This document shows positions 12,624 through 24,200 of a stretch of 61,207 bases of DNA, piece by piece. Numbering within the stretch: the stretch's first letter is position 1; every line of letters starts with the position of its first letter. Made by a program: the position numbers and the translations under genes. The DNA is taken from assembly GCA_025716855.1 (NCBI GenBank), contig JAIXMQ010000108.1:1-61207 (forward strand). The letters run 5' to 3'. This stretch comes from Pilaira anomala (taxonomy: Eukaryota > Mucoromycota > Mucoromycetes > Mucorales > Mucoraceae). The notes beneath the pieces were generated by a model. It did not search any database and was not told the DNA's origin. It worked only from the letters and a program-made list of their open reading frames with translations.

Positions 12624-13781
12624 ATTATATTATGGAACTATAAAGAAGAAAAGGAAGTTATTATATATATATATATATATATTTTAACAAAGTATCAACT
12701 TACACTGTATTATTATTATTTCAAGAAGGATTGTACTGTTTAAAGAAAAAAGAGGTAAGGATAGTTTAAAAGGAAAGTATTTGAGGGACTCGTAAAAGAG
12801 CTAAAAGAAAAGAAAAAGAAAAAGAGCGTTTATTGGAACTGGTTTGTAGACAAAAAAAAAATATGTAAGAAAAAGTTGAAAAAGAGGAAAAGAAAAAAAG
12901 ATTAAAGGGAAAATATATATATAAAATATTAAGGTTGTATGCAATCAAATAAATAATAAACAATAAATAAGAGACTTGTTGTTATAAAAAAAGTAAAAGG
13001 CGGCCCCATTTCTCCAAAATAGAAATAGTCTGATTATTTCAGTTTTAACACCTTTCTTTTTTATCTTTTTCTTTACAGACAAAACCAAAAAAAAAAAAAA
13101 AAAAAAAAAATAGTCTTTTAATAATAATAAAGATTGACATGGCTTAGTTATTGTTGTTTTGTTGGGGAGAGGAGAGGGGTATTTTTCATGTGTTAAAACT
13201 GATTACCCATATATGTTGAATCGTACATGGAGTGCTACAGAATCGTAAACATATAACGTAAAACGTACATAACCATTTTTTTTTTAATTTTTATTAGGTA
13301 ATACATTTTGGAGAGAACAGGAATAATAATTCATTTGAACTTTGCCTGGTAAATAATCCGTGTATGTTTACTTGTGACAGATTTAGTATACGGATAAGTG
13401 TCCTATAACTTCCGAGAGCAACTTATATGAAGAAAAAAAAAAAAAAGATGTAAACAAAATAAAAAGAATTTAACACGGGGTTCTAAGTACTAATGCGCGT
13501 TAATACCTACTTTTTTTCTGTATTAACAACATCTATGTTTGTTCATACTATAAGAGTATAAGATCATCCAAAAAAAAAAAAAAAAAAAAAAAGTAGGTTA
13601 AAAATAAGCTTTGGTATTGGAAGAGAGAGAGGGGCAAAAAGTTGTTTGTCGGAGTTAAGTCAGTGCACACCTGTATATAAATCACAAGTTGCATGCAGAT
13701 AAGTTTAATGAAATATCAATTGCACAAGTATTTTTCTTCAAGAGAGAGAGAAAAAAAAAAGATAAACAACAGGGGAAGAAA

Positions 13782-13798
13782 GGGGGAGGGGGGGAGGG
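13782..13798 (+). other. G-rich tract, possible G-quadruplex
   Basis: GGGGGAGGGGGGGAGGG, with a further GGGGG 20 bases downstream. Like the tract at 9220, it is on the + strand in a region without genes, and it lies 1.2 kb upstream of the DP start codon. Confidence 0.5.
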
Positions 13799-14485
13799 TA
13801 TTTTAAGGGGGTTTTATGAGCAAAGTAAAAAAGAAAAAGGACACGATCAAGTCAAAAATAAAGCACATCTTTAATTTTCCGCCTTTTTTTCTCTACTTTA
13901 TCCCCTGAGAAACATTTTTTGTATTGTCATAAAGTATATGTTGGCCATTTTTATTCGATTGTTATAAAAGTAAATAAATAAACAAAAACTTGAACATGTT
14001 GTTGTGTAATATATATATATTTACAATAGATCGAAACACTCTCACACTCATATACATACAACAAGCACAATTTATTTATACAAACTAAAAAAGTGTATAC
14101 CATTAGAAACAGTAAATTGTTGATTGGGTATCTTATGCTTATATTTGGATATTAGACAAAAAAAAAAAAAAAAAAAGGCGATCACGAGAAAATGAAATGG
14201 CTACGAAAAAAAAAAAAAAAAAAAAAAAAGAGATGATTAGCCGTCGTAAAAAAATGATCTTCGGTTTGTGCTAAACAAAATATCGTTCGGATATGAATAC
14301 TCACCTTAGCTTTTGACAAAACGATATCCTATTCTCTAGAAAATTATATCAGAAAAAAAAAAAGTGTCGCATTCATTTTTTTTAAAAAAAGCCTTCCATT
14401 CTGCAAGGTAGCTATCAAAATGTTGAATGGAGTAGTAACGTAAAAGACCCTTCAAAAGAAGAATGAACAATTATTGTTTTTGTAA

Positions 14486-14515
14486 GCACCTAGGTGCAAT
14501 CTTTTTTGGCGAAAA
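14486..14515. promoter_or_regulatory. 12-bp palindrome next to an E2F-like site
   Basis: GCACCTAGGTGC (14486-14497) is a perfect palindrome. Seven bases later TTTTGGCGAAAA (14504-14515) matches the E2F/DP binding consensus core TTTSSCG read from either strand. It is about 1.9 kb upstream of the DP gene, so a role in autoregulation is only a guess. Confidence 0.3.
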
Positions 14516-14749
14516 GCCATTTGAGCATTTTTATTATTTCCTTTTAAATAGTTATAAAGTATGGTCGATACAACATGAGCCATTTTGAATTCTTTAGCTG
14601 TTCTATTGTAAAATAAACTATGCAGTCACTCCCAATAAAAAAAAAATGAAAATGCCAAACCCTCCTTCCCTCATGAACTTTTATATATGCTTTATTAAAC
14701 TATATCAAAGAATAGAAAAATGATGCTGTATGTATAGGCTGGAAATAAT

Positions 14750-15850
14750 TGCACTATTGATTCGGTTTAAAACATACAATTCTTTATACATTTAACTTAA
14801 AGACCAGAGTCTGGTTCTGTCTTATTAGGCAGCATATACGAAAAGCTTTTGAGCTTTTTTTTTTTTATATACTTGAATGTCATCAAAAACAAAGTTATGA
14901 ACAATTGTACGTATATAACACTCTGCTAACACACCATATGCAGGTTTAACTTGATCTTTGATTTGGCGGAAGACACCAACTAAACGATATATGGATTTTC
15001 GGTATGGGAAATATTCATTATATGAAGCAGCAGGGTCTGTTCTTGTTCTAACTCAAGTTTTTAAACTAGATATAATTCAGGTACCATTAAGATATGTCAT
15101 CTGGTCATATAACTAAGTTTATGTCCTTAGAAAACCAAGCTGTGGTCCCAAAAAAAAAATCCTCATTTTTACTATATCTTAGGACAAACATATTTAATTT
15201 TGCTCATTGTGTCTATGTATTTGGTTATCAAGTAAGCGAAATAAAAATATATTGGTATGTGCAACATACGTTGAATAATAAAATGTACGCCTCTATTAAT
15301 ACCGAATTATGTGTTGTTAATACTAGAACAGGCGCGTTCCCATTACTATTAACATTACAAGAAGGAACTTTTTGGTTTCGCCTTGCAAGAAAAGAAACTT
15401 GGTGCACGACAATCCGCACGATATTAACCTACTCTGTTTCTTTGTAGTGTTTTTCTTTGGAAAGGTAGATTGATGTAGTTTATCGATTTAAACTAACAAG
15501 GAGATTCTTGTTAACGATTCAGTGATTGGAGGTCTTTTTGATGGACCAAGGGAAATGTTTGTTTTCTTGGCTCTAAGATCGAGCATTGGTGTCTTGAGCT
15601 AAAATTCAGAAACATCACAGAATTGATCATATCCAATGTTAGCTTCACAACTATTTTTTTACATGAACTTGTTAATAATTTTTCAGACTGCTGCGAGTAG
15701 CGCTTCGGAATTAGAATCCAATGGTGAAGGCAATTGAAACAACTAATTGATGACATTTTCGATACACACAATAGTACAACAACTTTTTCGCCATTTTTGT
15801 GATACTATTATCTTGGTGCAGACTTGAATCTGAATGAAATAGAGCTCTTG
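14750..15850. pseudogene. Coding-like remnant, family not recognised
   Basis: Across about 1.1 kb the homopolymer density drops and several short open frames occur: a 117-codon + strand frame at 15094-15447 and an 86-codon - strand frame at 15511-15771. Neither shows a known domain, splice-consistent continuation or promoter. The composition resembles decayed coding sequence, perhaps of transposon origin. No function is assigned. Confidence 0.25.
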
Positions 15851-16598
15851 TGATAGCAACTCACATATGATTCATTTTATGAAAAAATTTCGATTCCAAA
15901 CAATTATTTTATTATATTAATAACTCAAATTATTTTTCTTTCTCTAGTAAATAAGCTGGAAAATTCTTTTATTATTTCTCTATGTATATATAATAACTTC
16001 ATTTGCATAATCTTCTATATAATATACCAAAATATCGTTGGTAACTAATAGAGGCTTGTCTCACACTCGGAACAGCTAATAAAGTAAAGTGTCTTACCGA
16101 TTACTCCCGTCCCAGCGGCGTGTATTATATGTGTTGGTAGGATCCACATAATTTTTCTTTCTCACTGATATGAATTTACTAGTATTATTTTCCTTTTAAA
16201 ATCTCAACAATTTACATGTTCACTTCTCTGTCAAAGGGAAAATAGCTGGGATTATAAACAAAAAGAGTTTTAGTGATATTGGCCTTTTTTTTTTAAAAAA
16301 AAAAAAAGAAAGTTTTATGATCTTTTGATTAGTTTAAGGCCTTCTTCTTATTACAAAAAAGCGTTGCCGACTTTCGAAAAAAAAAAACGTAAGTTGAAAT
16401 TATTAACTATGATGCATTAGTCATCTCATATCGTTTTTTTTTTTTTTGTGCCGAAGGGCGTGAAAGAAGCTAAGTAAGCGATGATTAAAAAAAACTTGTG
16501 CTATTTTAAAGAAGTGAATAAGCATGACGTTAAAATTATTAATAAACGACAGAAACTTCTCCGATAAACAGAAAAACAAAAAATGATATTTTTATTTT

Positions 16599-17125
16599 TT
16601 ATAAAGCAAAAGTAGAGAGCTCTTGTTTAAATTGAGAGGTCTGTTTAGGGGCAGGAGTAGTAATGGTAGTAGCGGTTGTACCATTGGAAGGCCAAAGTTG
16701 AGGACTAATAGGTAAGATGGGATTTCCCATATCATTTACGATTTCACCACTCGCGCCCGGTAAAGGTGTGGTACCGTTTGTTGTGCCATGACTTAATTCT
16801 TGTTTTGTTGGTACTTTGGTCTTGATAGTTTGTGTCTTTGTAGGCTTTGGGCGATGTGTATCCACTGCTTCAATATCTACCTTGAATCTCTTTTCATCAC
16901 AACCGTATGCCTTTGGTGTTAATTCGATCACGGTGTGTAAAGGAATCTTGATATAAGGTAAATCTTCTTGACTGTAATTTAAAAAGTAAGCATAGATACA
17001 TCTCAAAATTGCTTGGTGACCGATAATCAGAATGTTTCCTTGACGTTCGAGGTCCATAATGATTGGTTCAAGTCTTAATACGACATCTCTATAAGACTAT
17101 ATATAAGAGAAAAGTGATTAGTTTG

Positions 17126-17171
<46 letters not shown>

Positions 17172-18363
17172 ACAACACTGTTCTCTTATGTTACCTCTCC
17201 GCCTTTGTATCGATAGTTAAACTTGTCTTCGTCACGATTAGCATAGTCTTCAGGATATTTTTCTTCAATCTCTTCATAGGTCATACCATCACACACGCCA
17301 GCGTCTATTTCATCTAATGCTTTTCTGTTTATTTTTGGGTAATTTAATAGCCCACTTGTTTGTATAGTTCTTTTCATAGTTGAAGTCCAAACGATTAACT
17401 CCTTATCACCCAAATTTTTTTTAATTAAATCAGGTAATTGATTTGCATAGAGTACACCTCTTGGAGATAAATAAGAATCACCACCAATTTTACCTTGTAA
17501 ATTAAACATTGATTCACCATGTCTACTCATATAAATCTTTCTTGGGGCAGTATGTAAATTCATTAAATAATAAACGATACGAGATTCCAAGTAACCTCTG
17601 ATCATATTAATAATGACTTGAGAACCGACATTGATCAATTTAATATAAGTATAATTTTGTTCAGTTATAGTCTCATATTGTTCTTTATAATGATCAATTC
17701 TAGCCTTAAAATCAATGATAGCTTCTTCTGGATCCATATCAACATAATCAGGTGAAGATAACTTGACTTCTTTAATATTATCCAATATAATTGATTCATC
17801 TTGACAAATAGATTCAATGAAGAATACTTGAATATTCTCTTTTGTTAATTTATCATGTACCCATTCTCTTCTTTCCTTTGTACTATTGGTTGCATCATAA
17901 AGAGCAACAATACCTTGATCTTGATTAAACCAACGAATCATATCATCTAATGCTGAACAAGCTGCTTCCTTTCTTTGTTCTCTACCTTCTGAGTTACTTG
18001 GATCAAAAAATGAATGTTCTTGATGTGCGCCATATAATTTACGACGATAATTGCCAACATTAAATACTTTGGTATTAATACCTAACCAAGTAAGATATCT
18101 GCAGACTGAAATAATATATGTAAATATTCTATATATTACTTTATTTGTTTCTTCTTACCCTTTTGTGAAATATATGTTTTGCCTCTAGCTGGTAAACCAA
18201 CCATCTATATTTATATATATATAATTATTAGTATTTTATTTAATGAAACTCCTCTTCCTTTCCCACTTACAACACAGGCAATACGGAGATCTACAAAAGA
18301 GAGAGGAACTGATTAGCTTATTTCTTTTTTAAAAAGTATATGTACTTTACTTGAGGTAGTCAT
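16599..18363 (-). CDS. PFKFB: Bifunctional 6-phosphofructo-2-kinase / fructose-2,6-bisphosphatase
   Basis: Cytosolic enzyme that makes and removes fructose-2,6-bisphosphate, the allosteric switch between glycolysis and gluconeogenesis. Five exons: 18363-18351, 18290-18271, 18204-18159, 18105-17195, 17096-16599; 495 residues. Kinase half: Walker A at residues 14-21 (GLPARGKT) and VALYDATNSTKERR. Phosphatase half: SRHGES with the phospho-acceptor His at about 222, the acidic EIDAGVCDGMTYEEI segment, and a second catalytic His at about 357 in LIIGHQAILRC. Both active sites look complete, so both activities are expected. The protein starts almost directly at the kinase fold, without the long regulatory N-terminus of yeast Pfk26. 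The C-terminal ~80 residues are a Thr/Pro-rich tail without a recognised motif. The first two coding exons are only 13 and 20 nt. A 43-bp A-run lies 21 bp upstream of the ATG as numbered on the + strand. Confidence 0.93.
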
Positions 18364-18381
18364 TATTGTTATTCAAAGAAA

Positions 18382-18429
<48 letters not shown>

Positions 18430-19258
18430 TTCAAAGGAAAGAAGAAAGGTGTATTATATATAATCATTCTACACTATTCTCTCTTCTGTCTTTTCTTTGA
18501 CTTTTAAAAATAAAAAGTGAAAGCCAACTGTTTTATGAGCTGACTATTAATAACCCCACCAACAAAACTATCCAATCAAACATACCAAAAAGATTTCAAG
18601 TTACACGTATTATAATAATGGCATTATATTTTGTTCGTAAACTATTATAAATTAATTATATAGAGAGAGGTGAGCTAATTATGCCCTGTGCGTAGTAGTA
18701 TAATTACACACTAAAACCTTTTTTTTCTCTCTCTGTCTCATACTCTCAATTCCTTTATAATTCGATTTTTTTTTTTTTTTTTTGGTGCGGGGTAATGTTA
18801 CACGCAGAATTTTTATCGGAAATACTCGTGAAAGTTGAATAAATTCATCATACCACATCCATGTGATATATTATTGTAAAAAAAAAAAAATGTGTCCAGG
18901 CCTGTTTAAAGCACTCACTAATCGTGGGAACTCCAGTTATAGTTTGAACTACCGCACAAGGGTGAACCGGTCACAGGGTTAAAACAAACATTTGATGGAA
19001 ACCAACTACTACTTTATATAAAAAGACAGTGAGGTATCAAATAAAAACTTTTTTTTTTATTTATTTTTAATTTTTTTTTATTTTTTTTGGTTGTCTCATG
19101 GTTTGTCTATATAAAACTTTGATAGATAACATTATCGAAAAAAAGAAAAAGCTATTACTACAATTTCAATCTATATAGAGATATCTTATCTCTCACTTCC
19201 GCCACACACATAAACACATTTTCTCACTGTGTCTCTTTTAGGCAACGATGTTTACATA
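18364..19258. other. PFKFB upstream region and transposon flank
   Basis: This holds the PFKFB promoter and leader, including a 43-bp poly-A run (18385-18427), a T-run at 18765-18783 and otherwise unique AT-rich DNA. It ends at the TA dinucleotide (19257-19258) that flanks the Tc1-type element. No gene is visible. Confidence 0.55.
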
Positions 19259-19417
19259 CTGTGCTTCCACTCTCAATTTACCGATTTTTTGAAAACTCCG
19301 CCCACTTTTTTGAAAAAAAATGGACGGTTGTGTGAGCATAAATTGCCCAAAAAAAACAGACTAATTTCCCATTTTCTTGAAGTTAGTTTGCCCAGCTTTT
19401 CTTAAATAAAATGACCA
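19259..19417 (+). repeat. Left terminal inverted repeat of the Tc1-type element
   Basis: 159 bp, exact reverse complement of 20826-20984. It contains the motifs TGGACGGTTGTGTGAGC and GCCCAGCTTTTC. Long repeats of this type may carry several transposase binding sites. Confidence 0.93.
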
Positions 19418-19458
19418 TTTTTTCTAAAAATAAATTAACCAAATTTTAGTCAAAACGT

Positions 19459-20763
19459 TTACATGGGTTCTTTATTTAAGCATTTAGAGAAAGCATTTAT
19501 GGAATGTTGTATAAAATTTTGCAAGTGTTCAATAGGAACATCCGAACTCCCCTCTGTAACTCTTGTAGTAAGAGTTTCCACATCAGTCAATTTAGTTCTT
19601 CTAACTTTATCTTTTAATACTTTCCAAAACATCTCGATGGGATTGAGTTCAGGTGAATAAGGTGGAAGGTACACAGGAGTGTAGCCTCTTTCTATAATTA
19701 TAGGATCAACTATTTCTTTACTGTGAATTGGGGCGTTATCCATAACTATAAAAAATCCTTTCATGTTAGGGAATTCATCCATTATATCTAACGTATCGCT
19801 GATGAACTGGACATAGTGACCAGCAGTAGTTCCTTTGGGTATAGATGATTCTACACTTCCGGATGCTTTTCGTTTTGTAGCGCCTACAACCTTTCGTTTC
19901 TTAACATTTCCTGGTTCTCTTATACTTAAATTCACAACACCAAATGCTGAAACTGCACCGATAATAGTATGAGAAATACCTCTGGCAGATGGGGACTCTA
20001 TAATGGCTTCAGTACCACGTCTTGACCAAGCTCTTGTACGGCGCATGTTTATATCGAAACCTGATTCATCCAGAAAAACACAATTTTCCATGTAAGACAT
20101 ACCTTTTTGTAGCCATTCTTCAACAAATATAGCACGAGCATCTAAAGTAGTTTGTTTGTTTCTGCCTACCGGATGGCGAGTTGCAACTTTGATACTGAGA
20201 TTGCACTCTTCTTTCATGAATTCAGCAACCCTACTTTTTTTGATTTCCAAACCTTCGAAACTTTTAACTAAATTCTCAACTGCATCTTGTATAACGGCTG
20301 ATGGATCATCATCGAAAAAATTTATCAAGTGCATCTTATGCTGATCATTGAGCTGGCTTTTAGGCCTATTAGGTGTACGGTTTGTTTTTTTAAATGGAAT
20401 ATTTTTTTCTGGATCATTGTTGTATGTTCGTTTCCATTTTCTAGCAGTTTCGTAGTTAATGTTGGCAGCTTTAGCAGCGTCACATGGTTTCATAAGCTTT
20501 TCATGCAGAAAATAAAAATATCTCAGTCGATCTTCGTTTGAGTATTGATTATATACCGTCGCCCTTTCCTTCTTGGCAGGTACTTCTTCCATATCAATGT
20601 CTTTTATAGCCTCGGTCTCCGTAAGCACCTTTTTGTTTTTAATGTACTTTTGGAGGTCTGTTAACCTTTTTAACCGAAAAGAAGGTTCCACAAGGTACGC
20701 AGAAGCTTCTTCGCCAGATTCATTTACGATCCCTCCTCGACCGTCCTCGTGAAAAAAATTCAT
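19459..20763 (-). CDS. DD34E transposase of the Tc1/mariner superfamily
   Basis: Cut-and-paste transposase, 434 residues, no intron, start at 20763 just inside the right inverted repeat. Residues about 70-120 form a helix-turn-helix (EKLMKPCDAAKAANINYETA), with a second DNA-binding region around 135-195. The catalytic triad is present: D232 in NCVFLDESGF, D342 in FFIVMDNAPIH, E377 in LPPYSPELNPIEMFW, with 34 residues between D342 and E377 (DD34E). A basic stretch after the core (KKRKVVGATKRK, about 288-300) may be a nuclear localisation signal. No stop codon or frameshift interrupts it, so it could encode active enzyme. Tc1-like elements often have shorter (~340 aa) proteins; the extra length here is an N-terminal extension. 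Confidence 0.93.
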   Translation of the reverse strand: MNFFHEDGRGGIVNESGEEASAYLVEPSFRLKRLTDLQKYIKNKKVLTETEAIKDIDMEEVPAKKERATVYNQYSNEDRLRYFYFLHEKLMKPCDAAKAANINYETARKWKRTYNNDPEKNIPFKKTNRTPNRPKSQLNDQHKMHLINFFDDDPSAVIQDAVENLVKSFEGLEIKKSRVAEFMKEECNLSIKVATRHPVGRNKQTTLDARAIFVEEWLQKGMSYMENCVFLDESGFDINMRRTRAWSRRGTEAIIESPSARGISHTIIGAVSAFGVVNLSIREPGNVKKRKVVGATKRKASGSVESSIPKGTTAGHYVQFISDTLDIMDEFPNMKGFFIVMDNAPIHSKEIVDPIIIERGYTPVYLPPYSPELNPIEMFWKVLKDKVRRTKLTDVETLTTRVTEGSSDVPIEHLQNFIQHSINAFSKCLNKEPM

Positions 20764-20825
20764 TGTAGAAAGTAATCGTTAGTTAAATAAAAGTCAAAAA
20801 AATTGGTAAAATTATTTATAGAGAG

Positions 20826-20984
20826 TGGTCATTTTATTTAAGAAAAGCTGGGCAAACTAACTTCAAGAAAATGGGAAATTAGTCTGTTTTTTTTGGGCAA
20901 TTTATGCTCACACAACCGTCCATTTTTTTTCAAAAAAGTGGGCGGAGTTTTCAAAAAATCGGTAAATTGAGAGTGGAAGCACAG
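20826..20984 (-). repeat. Right terminal inverted repeat of the Tc1-type element
   Basis: 159 bp, exact reverse complement of 19259-19417, followed by the TA target site at 20985-20986. The transposase start codon is 62 bp inside it, so this repeat probably also contains the transposase promoter. Confidence 0.93.
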
Positions 20985-21263
20985 TATATCAACAATAGTG
21001 GGAAGGAAGCTAGCTTAAATGATTTAGCGAAAATATTATAGACGAATGATTTGACAGATATTGGTATAATATGAATGAGGGTGCATCTTGGTTACTTCTC
21101 ACATAATTTAAGCTTTTTTCTTTTTCCGTTGTTAGGGCAACACAAAAAAAAAAAAAAAAAATGATGATTTTAATAGAAAAAAATGATTTTATTATTATAC
21201 AGAGAGATTTTTTTAAAAAAAAAAAAGAGGCAGAAGAAAATGAGGTTATATGTTATAAATATT

Positions 21264-24200
21264 CTATTTGGTGGCTTGATTAATCAATTGAATAACACCT
21301 TGAACGACCTTAGGAGGAAAGTCACGAGCACGCATTTGTTCAACAACGTTATTTGCTAATTCAGTTTGACCATTTTCAACATAAGCTTTAGCCATAGCTT
21401 CATAAGTACTTGGTTCCTTCTTGTATTCACTCATTTTTTTAAATACATTTTCGGCCTTTTCTAATTCCTTTTGATTTCCATATCCAGTAATAAACAAGTT
21501 TTCAATATAAGCTGATGTCTTTGTACCTTGATCAGCCATTTCCTTGTAAAGTTCTTCTGCGTGACTCATATCATTATTATCAATATATGTATTCAACATG
21601 GCTTGATAAACTATTTCATTAGGTTGAACTCCAGTTTTCTTCATATCATTGTATACTGCTAAAGCGGATTGAACATCACGGTGAAGACAACCATAAGAGC
21701 GAATCAAAGTAGCATAATGATCTGGTGTAGGTTGAAGACCATCATGTTTCTTCATATCCGTTAATAATTTATGAGCTGACAACATATCATAAGCTGGAAT
21801 ATTTGCATATGCTTCCATCAACAAACGATAAGTATGTTGAGAAGGTTTCAAATTGAATTTCTTTAACAAATTGTAATACTCGAGTGCTTTCTCACGATCT
21901 GGATTTTGTTGAACATAATATTGAATCATACTGTTAAAAACGCCAATACGAGGTTGAAATCTAGGTGCATGAATCATCTCATCGAAATAATGTTCTGCTC
22001 GAGATTCGGAACTACAACGGATACAAGCTGAAATGACTGATGCATACGTAATTGAGTTGGGTGTAATACCAAATGTCTTCATCTCTTCAAATAATTGTAA
22101 AACTGGGTCCACCTTACGACACTTGGCCAACTTGGATAAAATTACATTATACAAGTAAACTGTAGGACGCACATTATGTTTCTTGACTTCTTTATAAATT
22201 GCAAGCGCATCAGTAGATTCATCGGTAGTTTCGTTAGAGGAACAAGATAAGAGAGAACCATATGCATCACCATCTGGGTATAAGCCATTCTTACGTAACG
22301 TGTCATAAAATTCCTTTGCAGAGTTAAGATCACCTTTACGAGCATGAGCAATCAACATGGAATTATAAATAATAGAAATTGCACGTAGTCTACGACCACC
22401 AATTAATCGATTATAAGGTTCACGAACACATTCATAAATATTTTGAGCGTAATCCAAACGACCTGCTTTAGTAGAAAGTTGAATCATATCACGAACTGCT
22501 TCAGGTGTAGGACATTTACCATCCTTGACAATCTGATTTTTCAAAACATTGATAGCGCTATCAAATTCACCTCGAAGACATGCATCTACTGCAACACTAG
22601 ACAATAAATCAGAATCAGTTGTCGCCAAGGGTTCCACTTGTTTAGAATTTATAAATTTGTTTTCCAATTCGATTTGATCTTGAATAGTAGAGATGTAAGG
22701 AGCCATTACCTTCTTCCAACGTTCAACTGCTTCAGTTGCCCTGTATTTCTTCATACGAGACATGACACGTACATAGAGACCATTATCAGGTGCGAGATTC
22801 AAACGATTCATATCCTCGAGCAATTCAAAAGCCATCGTACAAAAGTCGGTTGGATAATTCTCGTTACGGAAAACAGCATCGTATAAAATTCTATAAGATT
22901 GAGTGGATAAGCCGGTTGAGACCTGCTTCCATTGATCTGGATCAGACTTTACTTCTTTATACAATTTCAAAAGAGTTCTCGAGGCTAAAGGCGTAGGATG
23001 GATAGCATACACACTCATACATTGAAGGATCGAAAGAGCAGAACCAAAATCTTTACATTGAGGCACCATATCCACGGCCATCTTTGCAATAGAGGATTGA
23101 TTATTCACGATATGATGTTTAGCATAAAGACTAATGACAGTATTGAGTGCGGCCACTGCATCTTCTACACGATTTTCCTTCAAATAAGAGTTGACAACTG
23201 CTTCACCTAAATTGTCATTTAAATCGAAACCATGCTTTGACATATCTTGAATAACCTTGAGTGCTTCATCAGGACGATGATGGTTTGAACATGCATAAGC
23301 GTAATCAGCTAAATGACCATATTGCTTTGATAAATCATGCTTCAACAAATTTTGATATACTTTAGGTGCTTTATCAAAATCCAATTGACGAGAAAGAGCA
23401 GATAAGATAGTAGCATAAGTATTTTCATCAGGTTTAGGTAAAGAAACATCGGATTCCAATTTAGCAATAATGGATTCAGCAGTTTCCATTTGATTATCAT
23501 GACAAGCTCTACGTAAAATCTTGTTATAAGGTACAATAGTGACTGGTACTTGATCCTTGACCATCACATTTTCTACAACATCCAAAGCACCCTTGATATC
23601 ACCAGCATTCGCATGAGCAAAAACCAAAGCATTATAGATCTTGACAGGATTATGTTGAGGTAAAGTATCTCTCATAGACTTGTATTCTAAAAAGCATTCT
23701 TGAACAGCCTTTAAATCACCTGCGTTACCAAACAAAGACATCAAGTTTACAAACGTTAGACTGTTGGGTTGAGCATTACGAGCACTTTCAAGATGCTCAT
23801 AAATGTATAATGCATCCTCTGTATTTCCCCTGGAGGCTAACCCATGAAGTAATCGGTTATAAAGATCCGTATCAAAAGCTTGTGTACGTTGGTCCTTTAC
23901 AGCTTGAATGAAAATTGCTAAAGCTTGTTCCATGTTCTTCTCGCTTTCCAAGTCACCCAAGTTGTCTACGGTTGCACCGGTACGTGCAATTTTACGATGT
24001 AACATGTTTGTAGTCATTTGAACTTCATGAGCTCGACTACAGAGAGATCGAATAAGAGTAGCATAAGTCTTGGAAGAAGGCGGAGTACCTGTTGCAACCA
24101 TATCTTGGTATGCATTTAACAATGGTGTGATAGGTTGATTGGCTTTATGTAATTTACCATAAGCAGTAATGACAGCTTCATAGGTTTGTGTGGATAAAGA

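Larger units (their letters stand above)
12624..16598. other. 4-kb intergenic region upstream of the DP gene
   Basis: The first few hundred bases should contain the DP promoter (TA-repeat at about 12662-12681, A-rich sense-strand leader). Further out are two A-runs near 13089-13110 and 13569-13592, a G-rich tract at 13782-13798, a 12-bp perfect palindrome with an E2F-like site at 14486-14515, and a zone at about 14750-15850 with fewer homopolymers and short open frames on both strands, which looks like decayed coding sequence. No product can be named. Confidence 0.5.
19259..20984. mobile_element. Complete Tc1/mariner-type transposon with 159-bp perfect inverted repeats
   Basis: A 1726-bp element is bounded by TA on both sides (19257-19258 and 20985-20986), the expected target duplication of Tc1/mariner elements. 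The terminal inverted repeats, 19259-19417 and 20826-20984, are identical over all 159 bases as read here. They begin CTGTGCTTCCACTCTCAATT. Between them lies one intact transposase gene on the - strand. Identical repeats and an unbroken gene indicate a recent insertion and possibly an active element. It sits between PFKFB and the PPR gene and disrupts neither. Confidence 0.93.

Noticed and set aside
15094..15447. 117-codon + strand frame as an intact gene
   Set aside because: No domain or promoter-like leader; treated as part of a decayed island.
22142..23536. Several 60-80-codon frames inside the PPR gene
   Set aside because: They overlap the 1122-codon PPR frame in other frames and show no independent motif.
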